Of a stretch of DNA of 64,000 nt, positions 36,001 through 48,472 are shown in pieces. The notes beneath the pieces were generated by a model. It ran no database searches, was not told the DNA's origin, and worked only from the letters and a program-made list of their open reading frames with translations. Origin of the DNA: Chrysomallon squamiferum (lineage: Eukaryota; Mollusca; Gastropoda; Neomphalida; Peltospiridae); assembly GCA_012295275.1 (NCBI GenBank), contig CM022667.1, positions 2,817,001 through 2,881,000 of the forward strand, read 5' to 3'. The position numbers and the translations under genes were made by a program. The first letter of the stretch is position 1. Each line of letters opens with the position of its first letter.

Positions 36001-37522
36001 ACTGTAACTGTAATCTCTCGTACACGTATTTAAACTGTTAACTACTACGTACAGTAACTGTAATCTCTCGTACACGTATTTAAACTGTTAACTACAACGT
36101 ACAGTAACTGTAATCTCTCGTACAAACTATTTAAACTGTTAACTACTACGTTTAAACTGAACTACAACGTACAGTAACTGTAATCTCTCGTACACGTATT
36201 TAAACTGTTATCTACTAACGTTCTCGTACACGTATTTAAACTGTTAACTACTACGTACTGTAACTGTAATCTCTCGTACACGTATTTAAACTGTTGTCTA
36301 CTACGTACTGTAACTACAATCTCTCGCACACGTATTTAAACTGTTATCTACTACGTACAGTAACTGCAATCTCTCGTACACGTATTTAAATATTAAGTTT
36401 TACGTACTGTCTCCTGGTCCACTGACTGTTCCCTTCCCAGTGAAAGCGCCATACTGTGTGTGGAAATTACATACGGGTTTCTCACAACATTCTCCTGGTT
36501 TCTTCTCCATTTTACAGCCACTTGGAAGCGATCCGTAATGACCGCATCTGTGATACCAATAATCATGTTGTATCTAATCATGTTACATACGTCCTTTGAA
36601 CGGATCCTCGAGAACGATAGGTATGTTATAAACTGAACGAGATACAAACAGAAAGATAGAGAAACAGGCAAGAAATGAAAGACAGAAGTAGAAAGGAAAA
36701 GAGAGGAAGGTTTTATATATATACGTACACACTTTGACAGGACCACAACCCGACAGTAGAGTCCTTACACATACACTTGAACTCGCATCCCACCTGCCAC
36801 GTTTGTCCCTGGTAGTACTTCCCACCGTTGTACACACAAACATCTGTCGGAAAGAAAAATTTACATACACAACTAACTTGAATATACATTTGTTCGTTAT
36901 TTACATGACGTATAAAGTAATGCATCGTACGTATTCAAATATGAACATGAATATGTGTATATTGTAAGGCTCTGGATTAACACAATAAACAATACTATTA
37001 CGTAATATAGAGAAAAATTATAATGAACACAATTGCTAGGATTTCAACCACAAAAAAAACAATATATGATGACAAGTGCCATTATGCTAAAAATTACAAT
37101 AAGTAAGACAATGCAAGAAATTACAAGAGGACTACAAATATGTTAAAAATTGCAAAGAAAAGGACTGCTACAGTGTCAAAAATTACAATGAACAGAACTG
37201 CCTCTCCGTTCCTGTATATCTGTATCTGTTAAATGCATTGTGTACAGATATGGTTAATGACCAAATAATAACATTTGTTTTTATTTATCTGTTTATTTAA
37301 CTTACTGACTCCGTGCAGTTTCCCTGCATTTTGTCCTGTAGATATTTGATAAACCCCTTTAAAATCACACACAGGTTTCAAACAACACTCTCCCGCGACT
37401 CGAACCAGCGTACACTGTGGAGGTAAGTTGTAGTAAGCAGGGCACCTGTAATATTATTGTTAAACAAGGAAGACAAAATTAATTAAAATTAACATTAATA
37501 ATAATATTAATAATAATAATAA

Positions 37523-37553
<31 letters not shown>

Positions 37554-38837
37554 AAGAAGAAGAATTTAAAATGAGAATTTATATCACAGTGGGACTTGTA
37601 GGTTTTTGGATCGTGTCCTGCTAACGGCCAGATGTAATCGTTAAAGTATGAAATTAAAATTTGCTTCTTTAATACATTAACACTATATGACAAATAGAAA
37701 CATGCGCAAATCTTCAGTCGATATAAAGCATATACTTAAAGAATGACTGTTAATAAAATACAACGTAATGTAATATAATATAATGTAATATAAAGTAGCG
37801 TAACGTAATGTAATGTAACGTAACATCATATATCATAATATATTACAACATAATATAACATATTATAACATATTATAACTTAATGTAGCGTAACGTAACG
37901 TAACGTAAACTAACATAACTTACTAACAAGTCGAAATACTAACCTGTTAAAACACTGATACTTCCCACGACTTTCGTCAATGCATTCACATTCATACTGA
38001 CATCCGTCCGTCCATTTGTCACCCTGTCTGTACTCAGCGCCGTTGTAGTAGCATTTGCCGACTGTACAAGATCAAAATAATTAAATATTTTCATACTGAT
38101 AAGCAACGGGGCCATTGGAGTTATTTTTTTAAAATCTTATATAATAGCTTTAAAAAGATAAACAAAATATTAAGTAAAACAAGAAATTTTAAATTATAAA
38201 ATTTTATCATCATCATGATCATTAGTACTTTATTATGTTTTTCAATTATTTTCTTTTATTTTTATTTATTTTTTTTTATATTTTTTTATATTTTTTTATT
38301 TATTAGTTAATTATTATCTATGTACGTATATATATTTACAAATGTCTAACTATTATCTTTTTATCTGTCCATCTATTTATCTTTATATTTATTCTAATTA
38401 GTCTGTCTACCTGTCTGTATTTATGTTTTTATTGTTGTCAACGTATATTTTAGTTGAAATAATACTCACAATAGCCTGTCAATGTTGATGGAACTGAAAG
38501 AGAAAAAAAAACTAAAAATATATTATCGTTATTATTGATGCTGTTACTCAGATTTCTAAGTTTATTATATTTATTATTAACAGAATAACTTAACAACTTA
38601 AACTAATAACAATATTAACTAATAATGTGTTGTAATTTTTATTTTAAATGAAATAAGCAACAGAGAAAAGTTTGTATATATAGATAAATACAAAATAAAT
38701 GCATATAATATATATATTTATAATAAGTACGTTTTTCGGGTGGTAGGTCTGTGTATAAAAATTTAATTTTAAAATTAGAAATTTACAGTTTTTAGAGCAT
38801 TGTTATACAAACACACATAATATACACAACACACATG

Positions 38838-38894
<57 letters not shown>

Positions 38895-39468
38895 AGTATG
38901 AAAACTAAATATTTTTTTTACTAAATATCGTTCTCATACATAAAACAAACTGTATTTGTAACAGGGCAGCACATACCACAATAACCACAGAACTTTCGGC
39001 AGTTTTCTTTGGCCCAGTGCGCATACTTTGCCGTGCAGGACGTGGGTGCGAAAGATTTGCAGTTTGGAAGTTTGTCTTCGCATGGTGGAGGTACTGTTGG
39101 TATCGAAAAAAAAAAAAAAAAAAAAAAAATGAGTACATAAAAATAAATATTAATGATTTCTGCTTGTTTAAGAAATTGTTATTGCAGAGGTCATTTTTCC
39201 ATTTTTTTATTGTTGTTGTTGTTGTTGTCGTGTTCGTGTTGTTGATTTCATCGTTGTAGGTGTTGTTGCTGCAGCTGCGGTTATTAGAGAATGTCGTTTT
39301 TGTACCAGCTATTGTTTTTCAGCCCATTGTTCCATTTATGTATTTAATAGATTTGTTTATTTGCTTACTTAGTGAATCGTTTATTTAGTCATATAGATAG
39401 TTTTTATATAACAAATCATTTTTTAATATTTTTTGCTTTCTTCTTCTTTCTTTTCTTTCTTCTTCTTT

Positions 39469-39500
<32 letters not shown>

Positions 39501-41781
39501 TTTTTCTTGTTATTATCAAATAACAGAGATCTCTAGACAACTCTAAATGTGTTCTGCACTCTTTTATACAAGAAGTTTAAAAAAAAAGAAAAAAAAAAGA
39601 CGTCGATGTTTACTTGTACAGAAGCCGCAGTGTCTGGCGCAGTTCGTGTGTGCCCACTGCGAGAACGTCGTGCAGATGTCGCTGGCGTACTCGTCGCAGT
39701 TTGGCTGTCCGTCCTGGCAGGTGTCGAGGTCTGGTGACAACGTCGTTACAGCTGAGAAAAAAAGAAATTTTTTATATGTGTATATACGGACCTCTATCGG
39801 CCCGATTTCGGAAAATCCGGACAAAATACGGGAAATAAGCGAATCGTCCCGAATCTTCCCGAATCTTCCCGAAATAAACTATTCCGAGTCTCACTATACG
39901 ATCACGGCAAAACAAGCTCAGTTTTCTCTACCTTATAGTTCAGTAACCAACTGTAAACTAAATTTAGTTCGGTATATCATTTTACATTGATAATATTAAT
40001 ATCAGTTTTATTTCTAATATCCTTCGGAAATTGGATTTACCTTTACCCGTGTATAATGCAAGGTCGACTATATATATATATATAAATCAATATAAGATTC
40101 AATTTTTAAGATGACTTCATTACTGCTGTAGTGTTGCAGTATTTGCTGGGAGTTTTGTTGTTACTGCTTTTGTGAAATTTGTTTAAGTCACTGCTGTTAA
40201 TTTCAAAATGTGGTTACAAGATTACATGTGTACACTTGACTTTCTAATAAATATTTGAAAGTAGACCCAGATAATTAGTCAGAGGTCGACTGTCTTACAA
40301 AATCTATCGGAGTAATATTAATTTAAATATTATAATAATATTACTTACGTTTAGGTACATATGGTGGTAATGTCGGCGGAATAGCTGAAAAATAAATTAT
40401 AAATTACATCTTTTATACTGTGAGTGTATATTATATACCCAGTTATGACATAAGTAAAATACATAAATACTTTTTAACATGTTAGTAAAACTAACTCGAG
40501 ATTTTTAAAATAAAGGTACCTCTGTTTTATAACTTATAGTTGTGATCAGTTTAATATTATCTTTAACAAATAACAAACCCTTTTAAACACACACAACACG
40601 CAAACGCATGCGCTCGGTCACACACGCGCGCGCACTCACGCACGCACCCACACACGCACACACACACACACGGTAACCCACCTTGACACGCTTTCTGCGT
40701 GAACAGCGCGGAAATTCCCGCCAGCTTGCCGAAATCCTTCACGGTCAGCACGTGATCTTTATCCGGGTCTGTCGCTATGGCGTCGAGCTCTTTCACGGAG
40801 ATGCCGGACCCGACCCCTACCGAGAACAGGTTTATTCCCTTCTTCCGGGCAAGCGACGCCTGAGCCTTCGTGTCGTCGGGTTTAGCCGACCTGCCGTCCG
40901 TCACGATGATGCCGATGTTGGGCACGCCGGGGCGGTCGCCGTTCTTCTGGTTGAACATGTTGTCCACCATGAATCTGATGGCGTCGCCGGTGTTTGTTCC
41001 GCCGGCAACGTACTTGACGTGGTCCACGGCGTGCAGCACCGACTGCTTGTCCGGGTGTTTGTTGAGGTGGAACTCGGTGTACGGCCTGCTGCTGAACTTC
41101 TCCACCCCCACGCGGATCTGTCCCTGGGACACGGGCAGGGGCTGGATGACGCTTTTGACGAAGGACAGGAGGGAGTTGAAGTTCTTCGAGCCGACGCTGC
41201 CTGACGAGTCGAGGAGGAACACGATGTCGGCTTTGGCTCCGCAGTTGGCTGAAATGTGATTCGTTAAATAACAGATTAGTGTTTATCCATTAATAGCTGA
41301 AATGTGATTCGTTAAAAATAACAGATTAGCTGGTATCCATAAATAGCTGAAATGTGATTCGTAAAAAATAACAGATTAAACTAATCATAGTAATAGTTAT
41401 TCATGAATAGCTGAAATGTGATTCGTAAAATAACAGATTAGCTGGTATCCATAAATAGCTGAAATGTGATTTTTTAAATAACAGATTAGCTGTATCCATA
41501 AACAGCTGAAATGTGATTCGTTAAATAACAGATTAGCTGTTATCCATAAACAGCTGAAATGTGATTCGTAAAATAACTGATAATAAGCGTAACTCTTAAA
41601 TAGCTAAAAACGTTATTCGTAAAATAACCTATTAGCTGTTATTCTTAAATAGATGAAATGCGAACATTATTATAATAGGGGAGCTGTTACTTAAAAATAG
41701 CTGAAACCTGATTCATTAAATTTGAGTCGTAAAGAAATGTATGTCATAAATTAACAAATGAGCTGAAATTTAAACACTAAA

Positions 41782-41816
<35 letters not shown>

Positions 41817-41831
41817 ATATCTATCTATCTA

Positions 41832-41873
<42 letters not shown>

Positions 41874-42388
41874 AATTAGAAGAAATATTATTCGTTAATT
41901 GTTGAAACACTTGCTTCGTAAAGAGACAACAGAAATGTGACTCGTAACAAAAACAGCAAAAAAAAGAAACTCATAAGCAAGTAAATTATTTCTAAATAGA
42001 TATCTCAAAAGCAAAACGTTAAGTTATATATATCAGTGATGTATTGTATTCCCTGCGTTGCTGTGTAACAAGAAAGCTATTGAAAAGGAACTATTTAAAA
42101 CACTTACCTGGTAACGGATGAGTATTTGGTTTCGGCTTCGCAACTAAAGCAAAAATAAAAATATTTATTAAAACAAAAATATAAATGAAAGTCGATTAAT
42201 GATTTTGCACCTATTTGTCTATTTGTGATAACTTAAACATATCGTTAGTATCGTTTTTATTGCAATAATAATAATAATAATAATTATTATTATTATAATA
42301 ATAATTATAATCATAATATAATCATAATAATAATAATAATAATAATATAATCATAATCATAATAATATTAATAATAATAATAATAATC

Positions 42389-42435
<47 letters not shown>

Positions 42436-42995
42436 TTTTTATGTTGTCCAATACAAAAGGTATTTTCTGAATTATGAACACATCTTTAATTTTTTTTTTT
42501 TTTTTTTTTATTATTTTACTTTATTTTTTTTATGTTATTTTATTTTATTTATTTATTTATTTATTTTTTTAACGTGGTTACCTTCGCACGCCTTCGACGA
42601 CATGACACCTTTCAACGACGCCAACGCGTCGAACGTGGCAGCTTTGTAGACGTACTGGCTGTCAGGGTCGCTGGCGATGTCTTTCAGCTCCTGGTCGTTG
42701 ATGCCGTTGCCGATGCCGAGTGCCAGCACTTTGACTCCCGACGACTTCAGCTTGGCCGCCTCGGCTTTCGTGAGGACTTTGTTGTTAGACTGGCCGTCTG
42801 TCACCACGATAGCAATGTGCGGCACGTTGTGACGTAAACCTGCAAGTACGTTATGTCATTTCAGTTGGTTTTTATTGGTAATCGTGTCTTTTTCTTTTCT
42901 TTTATCTTTTTTTTATTTATTAATTTTTTATTTTATTTTTAATTTTTTTTTCATTTTTTTTTATGCTGTTGTTGTTTTGTTGGGTTTTTTGGTTT

Positions 42996-43075
<80 letters not shown>

Positions 43076-44218
43076 GAAACGAACTATAAAGAATTAATAA
43101 AAATCAACTATTTTAAGCCTTCATTAAATCTCGGAATTCACGCAATATTTTCAATTCTTTCATCCTTTCATTTCTTTTTTTGTAAATTTTTTTAAAAATT
43201 TATATATTTTTTTATCCAGTTTCATTTTCGATTTTACATATTTCCAAACCTGACAAACTATCACTTAGGCGAAATCCAGCCATACAAAAAAAAAAAAAAA
43301 AATCTCGGCCAGTCCTTTCTCTACTGATCACGTGACATTACGAACCTGCGGCAGCGGTGAAGCTGCTGTTCTTCATGTAGCGGATTGCGACCCCAGTGCT
43401 CGTTCCGCCGCCCAGATACTTGATGCGACTGACCGCAGCGGCCACGTCAGCGCCAGTGTGGTACGTCTTCAGGTCGAACTGCTTGTGAGGGGCGCTGGAG
43501 AAGGTGTCCACGCCGATCTGGACGCCGTTGGGGCCGATGGTGAACGTCTTGGCGAAGTCTTCGACGAACTTCTTCATCTTGTTGAAGTTGGAAGAACCCA
43601 CGCTTCCAGACTCGTCGAGCAAAAACACGATGTCCGCTTCAGCGCCGCAGTCTGAAAATAAAACAAGAAAAGAAACGTGTTGAAAAAAAAAAACAAAAAA
43701 AACTTTTGAATGTGTTTTCAAAAAGAAAGCTTATTTAAGTGTATCTAACAGAGTCAAAGTCTTCTCGGTATAGTCCGGAGTTAGAAGGACTCAATAATCT
43801 GGGTTAGAGATTATAGGTATAAACTCTGGATTCAATCCCAGAACCTTTGAATGATTTATTATTTGTATTAGAATATTTGTTTAACATTAGAGTCATGTTT
43901 ATCAATAGTTCAAAATTATTATATTTCATAATCGTTTTTTCTAATATACAAGTATATTTCGATATAATGGCTTTTTACTCATTTGTTTTTCTTGTTTTTT
44001 TCTGTATAATCCAGAAAATTATATTACTGACATCAACACCATTGTTGTTGTTACTGACGTTGTCGTTATCATTTCGTCGTATTTACTATACTTGTATATT
44101 TCTTACCTGGTTTTACTGGTTTTGGTGTAGCAGAGACAACTGTGGCTTTAACTAAAAAAAAAATTAATAAAATAATAAAATCATTTTTCACATTTATTCG
44201 TATTTAACAGTTATAAAA

Positions 44219-44269
<51 letters not shown>

Positions 44270-44844
44270 CACACGCAATCATCAGAGAGAGAGAGAGATA
44301 CTAACACATGTATATATACAATTGATGATAAAACAACGAGCATTTACTTTCACAGACTAAGAAACGGGCTCCAGATGCAAATCACTAAGACTTTTAATAT
44401 TGTTTTATTTAAGGAAAATGGGAAAAATAATTCACTTCACTCAACTCGTTGAAGTTTAGCTAAAACTGGACTCACCATTGCATGTTTTCTGCTGTAACGA
44501 ACCCTTGATTAGTTTCAGGGCGTCAAAGTTGGTGACGATGAACACGTGGTCTTTGTCGGGGTCGGTTGCCATGGCTTGTAATTCAGACTGCTTGGGGCCG
44601 GACCCAACGCCGATGGAAAAGATGGTGACGCCGTGGTTTCTTAGGTTTCGTGCTTCCGTCGTCGTAGCCGGTGGGTTGTTAGATTTGCCGTCCGTTATGA
44701 TGATAGCCACCTGCATCATAAGAATTTTTAGTTTTTTAAAGTTAAAGTTACTCGTTTTAACCATTGCTAACAAATTGGCGTATCAAAGTCTATTGTGACT
44801 GTTGTTTATGATTGATTTTTTATCTTTAATTTTAATTTTTTTTT

Positions 44845-44896
<52 letters not shown>

Positions 44897-45865
44897 GTTG
44901 TGAAGATGCGAGGAATTTATTAAGTTATTAACAAAATAATATTACAAAATTTTATAACAACTTCAGCCACTAAATGTATTTATTATCCCTAAATACGTTT
45001 AGTCGTTGAAACAGATGTAGTACTAGTTGAACATTTGAAATAACAGCGTTAATAACAGAAGTGATGTTAAACAAAACAACATTCAAGGGTGAGTTTTATT
45101 CTTAATATAAAAATAGTACTAATTGAAATAATATTAGAAGTAAAGTCGTTTCAGTAGAAATTACCAAATGGTATTAGTAAAATAAGATTTAAAAGCTATA
45201 ACAGAAAAAAATTGCATTAGACAACGAAAAAAAAAAATAGTAGTAGAGAAGCATTAATAACAGCAACATAATTAGTAGTCGCAGTCGTAATAGTAGTAGT
45301 AGAATATGCAATAAATATAGCAGTCGTAGTAGTAGTGGTAGAATATGCAATAAATATAGCAGTAGTAGTAGATGTATTATGACGATGACGCTGTTGGTCA
45401 CATTAGTAACAGTATCTAAATAATTTATCTACATAGTCGCAATAATAGTAATTGTAGAATATGGGTTCTAGCATAAATATAACGACGATGTTGAAAGTCA
45501 CCTTCGCTGCATTCGGTCTTGCGCCGTTGGCTGCCGTCAGCATGGTGTTGCGGGCGTACTGCAGAGCCAGGTGGGTGTAGGTGTTGCCCTTGGTGTATCT
45601 GATGTGTTTGATGGCGTTGAGCACGCCAGCCTTGTTGTGGTACTTGTTCAGGTGGAACTGCAGGTACGGTTTCGTATCGAAGCTGACAACGCCAACCTGA
45701 GTAGCATTGGGACTTATGTCGAAGCCTTGCACCATGGACTGGACAAACTTCAGCATCTTCTGGAAGTTGGAGTCGCCAACGCTGCCGCTGGCGTCGAGCA
45801 GAAACAACAGATCGACTGGCTGAATGCCGCATCCTGAAAACAGTTTTAACAAAAATTAAGTTTAA

Positions 45866-45896
<31 letters not shown>

Positions 45897-48433
45897 GAAT
45901 AATAATAATAATAATAATAAATATAACCAATTGCATTATGATTATTATTTCTTGTTGTTGCTTATAAAATATAATGATGATGTTTTTTGTTGTCGTTGCA
46001 TTAAAATTTAATATATATATATATATATATATATTAAAGTTCCATATAGATAAGCAGCCTATATTATCTACATTTGTTATATTAAAATTATTTTCCTATA
46101 TCGAGCATAAAAAAAAAAATTAATAATAATAATAATAATAATATGAAACGTATAAACTGTGTATTTAAAATAGACTGTATGTATACAGTACCTGCTGCTA
46201 ACGTCGTTGCTGGCGTTGTTATCCTGGTGGTGGGTTTATGGGTTATTTTATGTGTTACTGGTTTTGGCGTCGTGGTCGGCTTTGGTGTCGTCGGACAAGC
46301 TTTCGTGTTGCATTTTACCGTCTCCTTGGCGTTCCCCACGCAGTTCTTGCCGCCGTGCGCTGGGGGCGGGTCATTGCAACTTCTCACCCTGTACTTGGTA
46401 CCACCCCCGCACGATTTAGTGCAGGGACTGTAAAATCCCCACTTACCCCATTTGCCATCGACTGAAATAATAACAACAATAATAATAATAGCAATAATGA
46501 ACAGGCTTCTTTTTCCTCCTTCTTTCTTTTAATAATAAAATCAAATATCGTTATTTTTGTCTTAAAAACTGTGCAAGGAATCTGAAATCCCAATTTACTC
46601 TCATTTCCCATCCTTTGAAATAATCCTCTTTTTTTAAAACTTGTTTTCTTTTTCTCTGACTTTATGCTACTGACGTATATATATAATGAAGTATATAATT
46701 ATCAACATTAATACAATTGTTTAAATCATCTTAATCAACGGTCATTAGCTTTGTTTATATTTTACGTTGTTGCTGTTTGTTTTTAAATTATTGCACCTTT
46801 TACTTTCTATTTTTGTTTATTTTATTATTATTATTATATATATTTTTATTTATTTTTTTTTTTTGCCAGGCTTGTTTAAGTATTTACACACTTTATTATC
46901 AGCACAGCCTGGGTGCCAGCAACAAAAAATAACATAAAGAATACAATCGCGACTATTTATTTATTAACACTACATTTCACCTTTGCACGTTGTTTTCTTC
47001 AGTGTCGCTTGCAGCTGGTGCAGCGCGCTGAACCCGGTGACGGTGAAGACGTTGTGGGGGTTGCTGGCTATTTCCCTCAGCTCGGACTGCGAAATGCCGC
47101 TGCCGACGCCGATGGCGAAGATGTTCATGTTCTGTTTGTGAATGGCCGTCGCTGCTCTGAGCATGTCGGCGTGGTTGGACGAGCGACCGTCGGTGACCAC
47201 AATCAAGATGTTCGCCACTTTGTCGCGATCGCCGTGCGCATGCGTGAAGGCGTTCTGACGGATGAAGTCGAGCGCTTTTCCCGTCTGCGTGTTGCCGCCG
47301 ACGTACCTGATTCTGCTCACCGCCGCCTTCAACGCCGCCTTTGTCGGGTGCTGGTTGAGCCAGAATTCGTTGTGCACTGACGTCGAGAACGTCGTCACGC
47401 CGATCTGCACGGCTGACGGGCCAATAGTGAAGGAGTCGGCGAAGGTTTTCACGAAGTTTAACTGTTTCTGGAAGTTACCGGATCCCACAGATCCTGAACT
47501 GTCCAGGAGGAACTGAATATCAGCTGGGTTAGTTCCACATCCTGAAAAATAAAAATTTAACAATATCTGTCCGGAACGCTGAAATATATTTCTGTTTAGA
47601 CCTAACCTTTATTCTTGTTTTTGTTATTTTGTTATTATTATTTTTTTTTTATTATTATTATTTTTTTTATATATATATACGAAACAGATTTTATGTGTAA
47701 TAGTGTCCATCAGTATGAATATATTTGAGACTGTACCTGTCTGTTGGAATGCGTACAACAGTGTTTACGTCTTCGTGCAAGCTTACGATTGTCGTAATAT
47801 TTTTGTACGTCTGTTCTATACTGATTACGTTTGAGTTACCTACGAGAATGTACGGTACTGCTGAAACTATGTTTACTAATGAAAGATTGGGTTATAAACA
47901 ACGACAGAGGACTCGTGTTACAGTCCTGGTATTAATGCCATTATTGACATCCACATAATAACAATACAATATAGTGGTTTTGTTTTGAAGATTGTTTTCA
48001 AGAACTGACAAATGTTAAATTAATCAATAGAGTCGTGTGGTACCGTTAAATAATAAAAACTGTTATATCTTTATAATATAAAGGTCGTCATTTTTAATAT
48101 TTATACAGTGATAGTCAACTGTTTATCTTTATAAAATAATAGCCGGTTTTTAATGTTTATGCAATACTGGTCGACATTTTTTTTCCTGTAAAAAAGTAAA
48201 CATAGTTTTTTTTATCTTTATAAAATGATGGTTTCGTTTTAATCTCTTTATAGAATAATAATATAGATGATGGTCATCTTTAATTTTTATAAAATAATGG
48301 TCATAATCGTTTTTTTTTGTTTTTTTGGACATAACGGTATTCTTTTGTATCTTTTTATATGTTTATAAAATAAAGTGTTTTTTTCTTCTTCTTTTTTTTT
48401 TTTTTTTTTTTTTTTTGTTTTTTTTTTTTTTTC

Positions 48434-48472
<39 letters not shown>

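Noticed and set aside
35371-36407. CRISPR-like array (regular 50-bp units)
   Set aside because: The units are contiguous with no unique spacers, the setting is an animal intron, and the array is a minisatellite.
40683-41259. Long + strand frames opposite the VWA exons (also at 16757, 19579, 42532, 43332, 45571, 46913)
   Set aside because: They are shadows of the GC-richer VWA coding exons on the minus strand.
43765-43860. tRNA-like segment with a B-box-like GGATTCAATCCC
   Set aside because: No convincing acceptor or D stem, and the T loop is 8 nt; at best a decayed tRNA-derived repeat.
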